A stretch of DNA of 43,605 nucleotides from an uncultured Leptolyngbya sp. (GTDB lineage Bacteria > Cyanobacteriota > Cyanobacteriia > Phormidesmidales > Phormidesmidaceae), in NCBI GenBank assembly GCA_937899365.1, contig CALBPH010000630.1, positions 1-43,605 on the forward strand, read 5' to 3'. Shown in pieces: positions 8,184 to 17,468 of the stretch; the first letter of the stretch is position 1, and every line of letters begins with the position of its first letter. A program made the translations under genes and the position numbers. Below the pieces are notes generated by a model. It was not told the DNA's origin and searched no databases. It saw nothing but the letters and a program-made list of their open reading frames with translations.

Positions 8184-9059
8184 CTACGCCATCAAATCGA
8201 CCCTAGGGCTAAAGGATTCAATGGCGCGAAGTTTCTCATAGAGTTCAGATTCTTGATCACTGAGTCGTTGGGGCACAGCAACCTCTATTTCGACAATTTG
8301 ATCGCCACGCTCCTGCGCACCACGACCATAGCCCTTACCTGCCAACCGTAATTTTCGCCCAGACTGAATACCAGCTGGAATGGTCATTTGCACAGGGCCA
8401 TCCAGGGTTGGTATGGTCACCTGCCCCCCCAATACAGCTTCGCTAGGGGTAATCGGCAAATGACAGACAACGTCTCGCCCCTGCACCTGTAAAAAGCGAT
8501 GGGGCTCCACAACAATATTGAGGTAGAGATCGCCACCGTTGATGCCTTGCCCCCTCAGGCGAATACGCTGCCCTGTGACCATGCCAGGCGGCATATCGAC
8601 CTCTAACGCCCGCCCATCTTCCAGTCGTACCCGCTCAGCCCCACCTTGAAACGCCCGCTCTAAAGGAACCTGAAGCAACGCCTCCGCATCACGAGTCTGG
8701 GACTGCTTGGGAGATTTCTGAGGTTTCTGGACTTGTTTGGGTGGAGGCTTAGGCACCTCCTGGCGATTGAGGAGCTGATCGACAAAGTGGTTGAAGTCTT
8801 CTAAATCTCGGTAATCAGCCTCAGACTTTTGCTGTAGCCAGTAGCGTCGGTAGTCATCATACTGAGCCTTGCGATCGGCATCGGAAAGCATTTCATAGGC
8901 TTCATTCAAAGCCTTAAAGCGTTCCTCTGCCTCTTGATCACCAGGATTTAAGTCAGGATGAAACTGTCGAGCAAGTCTACGATAGGCCTGTTTAATCGCT
9001 TGAGCATCAGCACTCTGAACGATGCCGAGAATCTCATAGTAGTCTCGAAAATTTTGCAT
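8184..9059 (-). CDS. dnaJ: DnaJ-family co-chaperone (DnaJ3-like, no zinc finger)
   Basis: 291-residue J-domain protein that stimulates the ATPase of its Hsp70 partner and delivers clients. The J domain covers about residues 5-70 with the catalytic HPD at 34-36 (RQFHPDLNPG). A basic Lys/Pro/Gln linker (about 95-125) replaces the G/F region, and two beta-sandwich client-binding domains follow (LRGQGINGGDLYLNIVV, then LRLAGKGYGRG). There is no CxxCxGxG zinc finger, so it is type II (CbpA-like). It starts 17 bases after the dnaK3 stop on the same strand, a dnaK3-dnaJ3 arrangement known in cyanobacteria, so the two proteins are probable partners. Confidence 0.9.
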   Translation of the reverse strand: MQNFRDYYEILGIVQSADAQAIKQAYRRLARQFHPDLNPGDQEAEERFKALNEAYEMLSDADRKAQYDDYRRYWLQQKSEADYRDLEDFNHFVDQLLNRQEVPKPPPKQVQKPQKSPKQSQTRDAEALLQVPLERAFQGGAERVRLEDGRALEVDMPPGMVTGQRIRLRGQGINGGDLYLNIVVEPHRFLQVQGRDVVCHLPITPSEAVLGGQVTIPTLDGPVQMTIPAGIQSGRKLRLAGKGYGRGAQERGDQIVEIEVAVPQRLSDQESELYEKLRAIESFSPRVDLMA

Positions 9060-9076
9060 AGTCTAGTGTGGCCGAC

Positions 9077-12000
9077 TTACAAGCGTTCGTCTTGGTCGCC
9101 CCAGTCATCGTCGTTGTAACGTGGCGAATTGTTATTGGGAGGTCGACCAGAATTGCCGGAATATCCTTGAGATGGCGCTTTGGAAACATCGCTGGGTTTA
9201 TCTGCCCAAGGGTCATCATCCACAGGGGTATCGGTATTCCAACGATTGCCGCCAGACGATGGATTAGTTGGATAGCCCCCGCCGGACGGCGCTGGGTAAC
9301 CAGAATTAGGTTGATACCGGCTTGAGTCGGAGTTTCCCCTGGCTGCATTCTCAGGTGCCACATCTGGCTGATAACGACCCGCATCATATCTCGCATCACC
9401 CGCATCATAGGATGGACGAGACGAATTAGCGCCTTGGTTATAACCCCTCTGCTGCTGACTGTAAGAATCTTGGGAATAGCCTGGCTGGCCATCTCGCTGA
9501 GCATAATCCTGGGATGACGAACGGTCACCATAGAACTGATCGGACTGGGAAGATGACGGCCAACTATCAGACGTATTTTGAGACGGCGGGGAAGATGCCC
9601 TGCCTAAGTTATTTCTAGAATCCGTTTCCCAGCCTGGATTGCGAGGGGTGCTATTGTCCCACCTGGATTCACCACCCGATGAGGTGTAATCACCCTGGCC
9701 ATAGCTTTCTTGACGATTAGAGCCCTGGTCATAACGGTTTTGACGATCTTGACCGTAACGGCTCTGGTCATAGGCTTGATTGCCATAGGTCTGGCTATCA
9801 TTTTTGCCGTAGCTGTCTCGACCGTAGCTGTCCCGAGTCGGCTGCCGGTCGTCATAGGCATCTGCACCATGACGACCCTGATCTATCTGGCCATAACCAC
9901 CCTGGTCGTAACCACCCTGGTCGTAACGACCTTGGCCATAACCACCCTGGTCGTAACGACCCGGCTCACTGCGAGGCTGATCATAGGCATCTTGACCATA
10001 GCGGCCCTGACCCTGACCATAGTTATCCCGTGGGGCAGCATCATAGCCAGAACCCTGGTTGCCGTTATAGCCACCGCGTGGAGAATCATACCGCTGATTT
10101 CCAGCCCCGCCTTGCCCAGCTGGCGCCCGGCTCCAGCTATCATCCCAATCATCCCAACCGCTACGGTTGTCACGGCGGCCCGCAGACCAGCTGGGGCTAT
10201 CCCACTGGCTTTGCTGCCCATTCCAGTCATAGTCACGACGATAGTAATCATCGTCATCTTCAAAGGCCTTCTTGATGGTGTCACCAATTTGGCTAAAGAT
10301 ATTGCCATCGTCGCTATCTGCGTCGTACAGATAGGCTTCGCGATTTAGTTCGTACAGTTCATCCTGCAATTCGGACTGAATCATGTCGATCATGCGCTCA
10401 TCTTCACGTTTGAGGGCATCGCGCAAATCTTGAATCAGATTGTCAATCCGGCGTTTGCGATCGCGCGCAAACTGCAAGCCAAAATCAATGGAAACACTCC
10501 GCATGGCCCTTTCCGCCTGAAATGTAAGCGTTTCAGACCGATTTCGTTTTTCAATGCGTTCTCGCTGCCCCCGGTCCACATCGGCAAATTCTTCCGCTTC
10601 CCGCAGCATCTGCTGAACATCGTCTTCAGACAAATTCGACGCTTCTTGCACCGTAATGCTCTGCTCACGGCCGGTGGTTTTATCCATGGCCGACACCTGC
10701 AAAATCCCGTTGGCATCAATATCAAACGACACCTGCACCTGGGGAATACCGCGCGGAGCGGGCGGAATACCCATCAGCTTAAAGCGACCCAGGGATTTAT
10801 TATCCACACCCATTTCCCGTTCGCCCTGGAGCACGTGAACTTCCACAACAGTTTGATTATTTTCAGAGGTGGAAAACACATCGGAGCGCCGCACCGGAAT
10901 AGTGGTGTTGCGGGGAATCACCTTTTTCATCACACCGCCAATGGTCTCTAAGCCTAAGGACAGGGGCGTGACATCCAGCAGCATGATGTCCTTGACTTCC
11001 TCAGTCAAGATACCGGCCTGAATCGCGGCCCCCACACCAACCGCCTCATCGGGGTTTACATTCTGGCTAGGTTCCTTGCTCAGCATGGAGCGCACCAGCT
11101 GCTGCACCATGGGCATCCGACTAGAGCCACCCACCAATACCACCTCATCAATCTGAGATGGGGATAGCCGAGCGTCATTCATCGCCTGCTGTACAGGGGC
11201 ACGCAAGCGACCCAGGAGATCGGCACAGAGGGTTTCAAAGTGCGATCGCGACAGTTTTTTCTCAATATGCTTTGGCCCATCGGCGGTCGCCGTAATAAAC
11301 GGCAGGTTAATCTCCACCGTCGGCAAGCCCGAAAGCTCCACTTTGGCTTTCTCAGCCGCTTCAGTCAGACGTTGCAGAGCTTGGCGATCTCGACGCAGAT
11401 CTACCCCTTCAACCTCTAAAAATTCATCGGCTAGCCAATCAACGATTTTTTTATCAAAATTGACACCTCCTAACTGGGTGTCACCGCTGGTGGATTTAAC
11501 CTCAAACACCCCGTTACGCACATCCAAAATGGACACATCAAAGGTGCCGCCACCCAGGTCAAATACCAAAATAGTTTGGTTGAACTGCTGCTCTAACCCA
11601 TAGGCAAGCGCCGCCGCCGTGGGCTCATTAATAATTCGCTTCACCTCTAAGCCAGCAATGCGTCCGGCATCTCGAGTAGCCTGACGTTGGGCATCGTTGA
11701 AATAGGCAGGTACGGTGATCACAGCACCCGTCACCGGTTGGCCCATGTAGCGACTGGCCTCTTCCGCCAGCTTACGCAGCACCATGGCCGATACTTCTTC
11801 GGGGGCAAAGTCCTTATCTAGACGAGGGCAGCGAATTTTAATATTGCCAGCATCATCCTTACGCACAGTGTAGGGAACGCGCTTTGAGTCGGAGCTCAGC
11901 TCCGTATACTTACGCCCCAGATAGCGTTTGACGTTATAAAACGTGTTTTGGGGATTAAGCACCGCCTGCCGACGGGCCATCTGCCCCACCAAGCGCTCAC

Positions 12001-12136
12001 CCTCTTTGCTAAACGCCACTACAGAAGGGGTGGTACGCATTCCCTCCATATTGGCAATGACCACCGGTTTGCCACCTTCGATGACTGAGACAACTGAGTT
12101 GGTAGTACCGAGGTCAATACCGACGACCTTTCCCAT
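9077..12136 (-). CDS. dnaK3: Hsp70 chaperone DnaK3 with a very long disordered C-terminal tail
   Basis: 1019 residues against about 640 for a normal DnaK. Residues 1-600 are a complete Hsp70: GIDLGTTNSVVSV at the N-terminus, VFDLGGGTFDVSILDV in the nucleotide-binding domain, VVLVGGSSRMP, linker DIMLLDVTPLSLGLET, substrate-binding beta-sandwich and helical lid. From about residue 620 (FEDDDDYYRRDYDW) to the end is a 400-residue tail built from Gly, Tyr, Gln, Asp, Ser, Arg and Asn with almost no Lys or aliphatics, including repeats such as RYDQGGYDQGGYGQ. Cyanobacterial DnaK3 (thylakoid-associated in studied species) has an extended C-terminus, and this one is unusually long. First gene of the pair with dnaJ. 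Confidence 0.93.
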   Translation of the reverse strand: MGKVVGIDLGTTNSVVSVIEGGKPVVIANMEGMRTTPSVVAFSKEGERLVGQMARRQAVLNPQNTFYNVKRYLGRKYTELSSDSKRVPYTVRKDDAGNIKIRCPRLDKDFAPEEVSAMVLRKLAEEASRYMGQPVTGAVITVPAYFNDAQRQATRDAGRIAGLEVKRIINEPTAAALAYGLEQQFNQTILVFDLGGGTFDVSILDVRNGVFEVKSTSGDTQLGGVNFDKKIVDWLADEFLEVEGVDLRRDRQALQRLTEAAEKAKVELSGLPTVEINLPFITATADGPKHIEKKLSRSHFETLCADLLGRLRAPVQQAMNDARLSPSQIDEVVLVGGSSRMPMVQQLVRSMLSKEPSQNVNPDEAVGVGAAIQAGILTEEVKDIMLLDVTPLSLGLETIGGVMKKVIPRNTTIPVRRSDVFSTSENNQTVVEVHVLQGEREMGVDNKSLGRFKLMGIPPAPRGIPQVQVSFDIDANGILQVSAMDKTTGREQSITVQEASNLSEDDVQQMLREAEEFADVDRGQRERIEKRNRSETLTFQAERAMRSVSIDFGLQFARDRKRRIDNLIQDLRDALKREDERMIDMIQSELQDELYELNREAYLYDADSDDGNIFSQIGDTIKKAFEDDDDYYRRDYDWNGQQSQWDSPSWSAGRRDNRSGWDDWDDSWSRAPAGQGGAGNQRYDSPRGGYNGNQGSGYDAAPRDNYGQGQGRYGQDAYDQPRSEPGRYDQGGYGQGRYDQGGYDQGGYGQIDQGRHGADAYDDRQPTRDSYGRDSYGKNDSQTYGNQAYDQSRYGQDRQNRYDQGSNRQESYGQGDYTSSGGESRWDNSTPRNPGWETDSRNNLGRASSPPSQNTSDSWPSSSQSDQFYGDRSSSQDYAQRDGQPGYSQDSYSQQQRGYNQGANSSRPSYDAGDARYDAGRYQPDVAPENAARGNSDSSRYQPNSGYPAPSGGGYPTNPSSGGNRWNTDTPVDDDPWADKPSDVSKAPSQGYSGNSGRPPNNNSPRYNDDDWGDQDERL
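9886..9960 (-). repeat. 15-bp tandem array in the dnaK3 tail
   Basis: Five consecutive 15-bp units (9886-9900, 9901-9915, 9916-9930, 9931-9945, 9946-9960) encode Y-D/G-Q-G-G/R pentapeptides. The units are nearly identical at DNA level, which suggests recent in-frame expansion by slippage or unequal exchange. Confidence 0.85.
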
Positions 12137-12166
12137 CCGCTAGGTTTCTCCCACTGCGCCTGTAGA

Positions 12167-12179
12167 GGCGATAATCGCC
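12167..12179. other. Small perfect dyad in the dnaK3 upstream region
   Basis: GGCGATAATCGCC is self-complementary apart from its centre base and lies 31 bases before the dnaK3 ATG, inside the likely leader. It could be an operator or an mRNA hairpin. The CIRCE heat-shock element (TTAGCACTC-N9-GAGTGCTAA) is not present. Confidence 0.35.
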
Positions 12180-12288
12180 GTCTACACAATTAAACATATA
12201 TATAGTAGTCACTTAGTAGTCTAAGCCACTATTGTGCTGTAGCTTAACCGCATGTACACACCATCATAATGGTCTGGTTAGGATAGAG

Positions 12289-12316
12289 TTGTCTATTCCA
12301 GAGAACCGTCTATATC
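12289..12316 (+). promoter_or_regulatory. Candidate sigma-70 type promoter of tRNA-Leu
   Basis: TTGTCT (12289-12294) and TATATC (12311-12316) are separated by 16 bases. The predicted start would be just under 30 bases before the mature tRNA 5' end. Both boxes deviate from consensus. Confidence 0.35.
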
Positions 12317-12350
12317 TAGTTCGAAATCTCTGATAGTATGGAATTCGCAA

Positions 12351-12433
12351 GCGGATGTGGCGGAATTGGTAGACGCGCTAGGTTTAGGTTCTAGTGTCTT
12401 CGTGACGTGAAGGTTCAAGTCCTTTCATCCGCA
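12351..12433 (+). tRNA. trnL-UAG: tRNA-Leu (anticodon UAG)
   Basis: The acceptor strands GCGGATG and CATCCGC pair fully, with discriminator A at 12433 and no encoded CCA. The D-loop contains GGTAGACGC. The anticodon stem CTAGG/TCTAG closes the loop TTTAGGT, giving anticodon TAG, which reads CUA. A long variable arm (around GTCTTCGTGAC) marks a class II leucine tRNA, and the T-loop is TTCAAGT. No intron, unlike the cyanobacterial tRNA-Leu(UAA). Confidence 0.95.
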
Positions 12434-12437
12434 TCAT

Positions 12438-12472
12438 AGACCCCGGTTTTCAATGAAAGCCGGGGTCTTTCT
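12438..12472 (+). terminator. Rho-independent terminator of tRNA-Leu
   Basis: A perfect 9-bp stem AGACCCCGG / CCGGGGTCT (12438-12446 with 12460-12468), with further partial pairing in the loop, is followed by TTCT. It starts five bases after the tRNA 3' end. Confidence 0.85.
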
Positions 12473-12565
12473 ATAATCGGTTGCAAATTCTGTAACCTGG
12501 CTTAGCTATGGATAGTCTCCGCCCATACTGGGAGCAATCACCCAAGAGGAGCCGAAACAATAACC

Positions 12566-13489
12566 ATGGCAACGTCAATCAAAACGAGTCTAGCGATTCT
12601 TGTGGCAGTAGCTAGTGTGGCTAGCTGTGGTGCCGCCAGCGATTTGAGCTCCAAAGCAGGGGCTCCCATGGAGTCAAGAGCAGTCACCGAATCTGCAAGC
12701 ATTTTGGCAGACCAAGCAACAGGCCAAGAAGAATTAGCCCAAGCCGCTGCCACCGCAGAATCAGATGCCAGTAGACCTGATGAGCCCCCCAATGACGCCG
12801 ATGTCACCTCAGGGCAACCTCAATTAATCAAGCGGGCTCAGCTCAGCTTAGTGGTGGATTCGATAGATGACAGCCTGAAGAACGCCTCACAGCTGATTCG
12901 AGCTCAGCAGGGCGATATTTTAGACCTACAAGACAATCAGATAGAGGCCATCCAACGGACGGCCTATTTGCGCATTCGAGTGCCCCAGGCAAATTTGGAC
13001 CCCCTATTGGCAGCGTTAGGTGAGCTGGGTACGGTACAACAACAGGGGCTGAGCGCAGAAGACGTATCCACCCAAATTGTTGATGCCCAAGCTCGACTGC
13101 GCAACCTGCGTAAGTCGGAAGAGTCGTTGCTCAAAATTATGGAGCGCTCCGGTGAGATTTCCCATGTGTTAGAAGTCTCGCGAGAGCTGGGTCGCGTTCG
13201 CGAACAGATCGAGCAAATTGATGCTCGCGTACAAACCCTGCAAACCCAAGTGCGTTATTCCACGGTTGATTTGACCCTAGCAGCCGCTGTGGCTGCACAG
13301 CCAATTGGTCGGCCCCTGGGCGAAACCATTGGTACAACATGGCGTGACGCCACCCAGTCGGTAGGCGATCTGACGGTGGGGTTAATGCAGTTAGGGTTGT
13401 GGCTGCTGGCCTACAGTCCCTATGTGTTGATAGTAGCCATTGCCGCTGTCTTGGGTTATCGCACCATTCGGCGTAGACCGAGTGCTTGA
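12566..13489 (+). CDS. DUF4349-family lipoprotein with C-terminal membrane helix
   Basis: 307 residues. The signal sequence ends in a lipobox-like VASVASC with the lipidation cysteine at C21. A low-complexity acidic spacer (22-85) leads into the DUF4349 core: LIKRAQLSLVVDSIDDSL, YLRIRVPQANLDPLLAAL, ELGTVQQQGLSAEDVSTQ, then a heptad-like coiled coil (about 165-215, VSRELGRVREQIEQIDARV). A hydrophobic helix near 275-297 is followed by RTIRRR. The family's role is unknown; features point to an envelope protein held by lipid and possibly by the helix. AAGAGGAG lies 14 bases before the ATG. It stands alone between tRNA-Leu and the convergent epimerase; a dyad GATCAC-N5-GTGATC (13525-13541) follows without a T-tail. 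Confidence 0.8.
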   Translation: MATSIKTSLAILVAVASVASCGAASDLSSKAGAPMESRAVTESASILADQATGQEELAQAAATAESDASRPDEPPNDADVTSGQPQLIKRAQLSLVVDSIDDSLKNASQLIRAQQGDILDLQDNQIEAIQRTAYLRIRVPQANLDPLLAALGELGTVQQQGLSAEDVSTQIVDAQARLRNLRKSEESLLKIMERSGEISHVLEVSRELGRVREQIEQIDARVQTLQTQVRYSTVDLTLAAAVAAQPIGRPLGETIGTTWRDATQSVGDLTVGLMQLGLWLLAYSPYVLIVAIAAVLGYRTIRRRPSA

Positions 13490-13558
13490 CCCTGAAGAAC
13501 GCCCTGGTTGTGTCAGACGCAGATGATCACTGCCGGTGATCCTATAAAACCGGGTTGC

Positions 13559-14551
13559 TTAAGCCAGCCCATAGTAGTCTTTGTACCAAGCGACAAATCG
13601 TTCAATGCCCACTTCTAAGGGAGTACTGGGGGCAAAGCCAACATCAGCGGATAGGTCGGCTACATCAGCGTAGGTAGCCGTTACGTCTCCTGGCTGCATT
13701 GGCATCATTTCTTTGACAGCCGTCTTACCCAGTACCTGCTCAATAATTTCGATAAACCGCATCAGCTCGACCGGGCTGTGATTGCCAATGTTATAGAGCT
13801 TGTAGGGCGCAGCTGTACTAAAGTCCTGATCTGAAATGGGTTTGGGTAAATGTCGCATTACCCGCACCACACCTTCGACAACATCATCAATATAGGTGAA
13901 GTCCCGCTGCATTTTGCCGTGGTTATAAACTTGGATGGGTCGGTCGTTTGCGATCGCATCCACAAACTTAAAGTACGCCATGTCCGGTCGTCCCCAAGGC
14001 CCATAGACCGTAAAAAACCGCAGCCCCGTCGTCGGTAAACCATATAAATGACTATAGGAATGGGCCATTAACTCATTTGCTTTTTTAGTCGCCGCATACA
14101 GCGACACCGGATGATCAACATTGTCAGTTGTAGCAAACGGCACCTGACGGTTCGCCCCATACACAGAGCTCGACGACGCATAGACCAAATGCTCCACACC
14201 ACCGTGGCGGCATCCTTCCAATACGTGAATAAAACCAGCCAAGTTACTATCCGCGTAGGCATAGGGATTCTTGAGCGAATAGCGCACTCCCGCCTGAGCC
14301 GCCAAATGAATCACCCGATCAAACGACTGCGCTCGAAACAAATCGTCTACCTTACCTCGATCGGCTAAATCCAAAGATACAAATGAAAAAGAAGGGTGAG
14401 GCAACAGCTGAGCCAGCCGGTCTTGCTTCAGAGACACATCGTAATAGTCATTGAAGTTATCAATGCCATGCACAACATATCCATCAGCCAACAGCCGTTG
14501 TGCCACAAAGTAACCAATAAAGCCGGCTACACCCGTTACTAAAACATTCAT
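13559..14551 (-). CDS. NAD-dependent nucleotide-sugar epimerase (UDP-glucuronate 4-epimerase type)
   Basis: 330-residue extended short-chain dehydrogenase that epimerises UDP-sugars for surface polysaccharide synthesis. The NAD-binding glycine motif TGVAGFIG (G7, G10, G13), HLAAQAGVRYSL, the catalytic YASSSSVYG serine and Y152-xxx-K156 in SLYAATKKAN are all present, as is the RFFTVYGPWGRPDMA block typical of capsular UDP-GlcA 4-epimerases. The start is the ATG at 14551; an in-frame TTG two codons upstream is less likely. The exact sugar is inferred from similarity to CapI/LspL-type enzymes; UDP-glucose 4-epimerase is less likely because of that block. Confidence 0.85.
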   Translation of the reverse strand: MNVLVTGVAGFIGYFVAQRLLADGYVVHGIDNFNDYYDVSLKQDRLAQLLPHPSFSFVSLDLADRGKVDDLFRAQSFDRVIHLAAQAGVRYSLKNPYAYADSNLAGFIHVLEGCRHGGVEHLVYASSSSVYGANRQVPFATTDNVDHPVSLYAATKKANELMAHSYSHLYGLPTTGLRFFTVYGPWGRPDMAYFKFVDAIANDRPIQVYNHGKMQRDFTYIDDVVEGVVRVMRHLPKPISDQDFSTAAPYKLYNIGNHSPVELMRFIEIIEQVLGKTAVKEMMPMQPGDVTATYADVADLSADVGFAPSTPLEVGIERFVAWYKDYYGLA

Positions 14552-15033
14552 ATACAACCCAATTCCGTCAAACGTGCCTATTTACAGGGTATCTTTCCCC
14601 TGACCATACCCAAATGTGAAACGAATTTAGCCTACCGGCAAAATCATCCTCAAAATGTACAGCGAAGAGAGCGCCTCAACCTCTGAGACAAACTATAGAA
14701 TCACTTCAGAAACTTACCCAAAGATTTAGAATTCGTCCTTCAAAAGACACGCAGTAAAAATAAAACTATTCCTAATTTTTTGTATACACTTTATCCTGAT
14801 CAAGAATATAGTTTCAGCAGTGCATGTAGACCGACACAAAGCGCCATAGAGTGCTTTAAATAGTCAACGTCATACTCTCAATAAGGCCTGATAGACAGAC
14901 ATCATCCGCTTCATTTAAAAGTATCTCCATAAGGCTAGCAGCATCTTTTTTTGACGAGGAAACAACTGTTCTACATCAGTGCTAGGATTGCCAGAGAACA
15001 AATGTGAAAGAAGTAAGAAGGACGTAGTTGTAA
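14552..15033. other. AT-rich intergenic region between epimerase and pnp
   Basis: About 480 bases holding the divergent promoters of the epimerase and pnp. I see no ORF, tRNA or T-tailed hairpin that fits. AAGAAGGACG, about 11 bases before the pnp ATG, is a plausible ribosome-binding site. In other bacteria PNPase autoregulates through a leader hairpin; I could not pick out a strong one. Confidence 0.4.
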
Positions 15034-17190
15034 ATGCAAGAAATTGACAAGTTAATATCCTTTGATGGGCGGGATATTCGACTTAAAGTGGGTCTTTTCG
15101 CACCCCAGGCAGGTGGTTCAGTCCTAATCGAGTCTGGAGAAACCGCTGTATTAGTGACCGCAACCCAATCCAACCCACGTGCCGGCATCGATTTTCTACC
15201 GTTGCTGGTAGATTACGAAGAGCGACTCTACGCAGCTGGTCGTATTCCGGGTGGATTTTTACGCCGAGAAGGACGTCCCCCTGAGCGGGCAACCCTAGTC
15301 AGTCGACTGATCGACCGCCCCATGCGTCCCCTCTTCCCATCCTGGATGCGGGACGATATCCAAATCGTGGCCACCACCCTCTCCATAGACCATGATGTTC
15401 CCCCGGATGTTCTAGCAGCAACAGGCGCATCCATCGCGACCCTACTAGCCCAGATTCCGTTTTACGGTCCCATGGCGACTGTTCGGGTCGGGTTAATCGG
15501 AGATGACTTCATCATCAACCCCACCTATAAAGAGAATGAAGATGGAGATTTAGACCTGATCGTCGCCGGGTCTCCTGATGGGGTGATCATGGTTGAAGCG
15601 GGCGCTAACCAGCTCCCTGAACAGGATGTGATTGAAGCCATTGACTTTGGCTATGAAGTTGTCCGCGACATCATCCAAGCTCAGAAAGACCTAATGGCTG
15701 AATTGGGGATTGAACCCGTTACCCTGCCACTGCCCGAAGCCGATCCTACCCTGGCAGACTTTTTGGCAAATAAAGCCACCGATGGCATTAAAGATGTTTT
15801 GAAACAGTTTGAGCTGGCAAAGCCCGAGCGGGATGAAAAGCTTGATGCCCTGAAAGCAGAAATTAGTGAGCAGATCGCTGAATTAGACGAAGATAACCCC
15901 ATCAGCGTTGCGGTATCTGAAAATAGCAAAGCCTTTGGTAATGCGTACAAGGCCTTAACCAAAAAGCTGATGCGGGCTCAAATTCTTGAAGAAAGTGTGC
16001 GCGTCGATGGGCGTAAGCTCGATGAAGTCAGACCCATTAGCTGTCGCACCCAGGTTTTACCCAATCGTGTCCATGGCACTGGTCTATTCCGTCGAGGGCT
16101 GACTCAGGTCATGTCGGTCGTCACTCTGGGCACCCCAGGCGATGCCCAGATGACCGATGATCTTCATCCCGATGATGAGAAGCGATATCTCCATCACTAC
16201 AACTTCCCTCCCTACTCGGTAGGGGAGACTCGACCCATGCGCTCGCCAGGACGCAGAGAAATTGGTCACGGTGCATTGGCTGAACGGGCACTCCTCCCCG
16301 TATTGCCACCCATGGCTGACTTTCCCTATGTCATCCGAGTCGTATCTGAGGTACTGTCCTCTAACGGTTCCACCTCCATGGGCTCAGTATGCGGCTCCAC
16401 ACTATCGTTGATGGATGCTGGTGTCCCCCTAAGCAAACCCGTCAGCGGTGCGGCCATGGGATTGATTAAAGAAGGCGATGAAGTCCGGATTCTAACCGAT
16501 ATCCAGGGCATTGAAGACTTCCTCGGAGACATGGACTTCAAGGTTGCCGGTACTGACACCGGCATTACAGCCCTACAGATGGATATGAAAATCACCGGGC
16601 TACCGATGGAGACCATTGCGGAAGCCATCAATCAGGCTAAGCCAGCACGGCTGCATATCCTGTCCAAAATGATGGAGGCCATCAACTCTCCTCGCACAGA
16701 GCTGTCCCCCTACGCGCCCAGATTACTCACCTTTAAGATCAACCCAGAGATGATCGGCATGGTGATTGGTCCTGGCGGTAAGCAAATCAAGAGCATTACC
16801 GAGGAAACCGGTGCCAAGGTTGATATTGCCGATGACGGCACTATCACTGTTTCGTCGATTGATGGAGCAGCGGCTGAGCGAGCCCAAGCGCTGATCGAAG
16901 CTATCACCTTCAAACCTTCAGCCGGGGATGTCTATGTGGGTAAGGTCACCCGGATTATTCCCATTGGCGCTTTTGTAGAATATCGCCCTGGTAAAGAAGG
17001 GATGATTCATATTTCCCAACTGGCCGACTACCGAGTCAATAAGGTTGAGGATGAGGTCAACGTGGGTGAAGAAGTGTTGATTAAAATCCGTGAAATTGAT
17101 GGCCGTGGCCGGGTCAATCTCACACGTCTCAACATTCACCCAGATGAAGCAGCCAAAGCCAGAGAAGCTGCAGGACTCGCTCCCGAATAA
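15034..17190 (+). CDS. pnp: Polynucleotide phosphorylase
   Basis: 718-residue 3'-5' exoribonuclease/polymerase that degrades RNA with phosphate; in cyanobacteria it also makes heteropolymeric tails, as they lack poly(A) polymerase. Domains in order: first RNase PH-like domain (ESGETAVLVTATQSNPR, IDRPMRPLFPSWM), helical linker (about 240-310), second RNase PH domain with the RSPGRREIGHGALAERAL active-site block and SNGSTSMGSVCGSTLSLMDAG, then KH (MIGMVIGPGGKQIKSI, from about 570) and S1 (IPIGAFVEYRPGKEGMIHI, about 640-690). Length and domains are complete. No rpsO is adjacent. Confidence 0.97.
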   Translation: MQEIDKLISFDGRDIRLKVGLFAPQAGGSVLIESGETAVLVTATQSNPRAGIDFLPLLVDYEERLYAAGRIPGGFLRREGRPPERATLVSRLIDRPMRPLFPSWMRDDIQIVATTLSIDHDVPPDVLAATGASIATLLAQIPFYGPMATVRVGLIGDDFIINPTYKENEDGDLDLIVAGSPDGVIMVEAGANQLPEQDVIEAIDFGYEVVRDIIQAQKDLMAELGIEPVTLPLPEADPTLADFLANKATDGIKDVLKQFELAKPERDEKLDALKAEISEQIAELDEDNPISVAVSENSKAFGNAYKALTKKLMRAQILEESVRVDGRKLDEVRPISCRTQVLPNRVHGTGLFRRGLTQVMSVVTLGTPGDAQMTDDLHPDDEKRYLHHYNFPPYSVGETRPMRSPGRREIGHGALAERALLPVLPPMADFPYVIRVVSEVLSSNGSTSMGSVCGSTLSLMDAGVPLSKPVSGAAMGLIKEGDEVRILTDIQGIEDFLGDMDFKVAGTDTGITALQMDMKITGLPMETIAEAINQAKPARLHILSKMMEAINSPRTELSPYAPRLLTFKINPEMIGMVIGPGGKQIKSITEETGAKVDIADDGTITVSSIDGAAAERAQALIEAITFKPSAGDVYVGKVTRIIPIGAFVEYRPGKEGMIHISQLADYRVNKVEDEVNVGEEVLIKIREIDGRGRVNLTRLNIHPDEAAKAREAAGLAPE

Positions 17191-17216
17191 GCGTTAACCG
17201 CTTAAGACGTGTTCGC

Positions 17217-17258
17217 AAGCAGACGCTGGAGGTCCTTCTCCAGCGTCTGCTTGTTTTT
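17217..17258 (+). terminator. Strong Rho-independent terminator of pnp
   Basis: A perfect 15-bp stem (17217-17231 with 17238-17252), 6-base loop GTCCTT, then GTTTTT. It begins 27 bases after the pnp stop. Confidence 0.92.
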
Positions 17259-17468
17259 ACTAGATCTGCCAGATCCGCTAGGCCAGTGGCCCCGCACGTC
17301 ATCAATTACAGCAGCTAACCCAATTCGCCATCGCCCTTGGCATATCACCTCATTGGAAACTATGCGTCCGTCAATGGCTACGGAGGTACTTTTAAGGGAA
17401 CATTTGCGCTGAGTTAAGGTTTCTCGGTACGATGCTGGATGCACTGTCGCGAGCGAAATGAAACATCC

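Noticed and set aside
9034..10348. Several open frames of 80-210 codons on both strands within dnaK3 and its tail
   Set aside because: They arise from biased codons and the 15-bp repeats of the DnaK3 tail; the DnaK frame is continuous and conserved.
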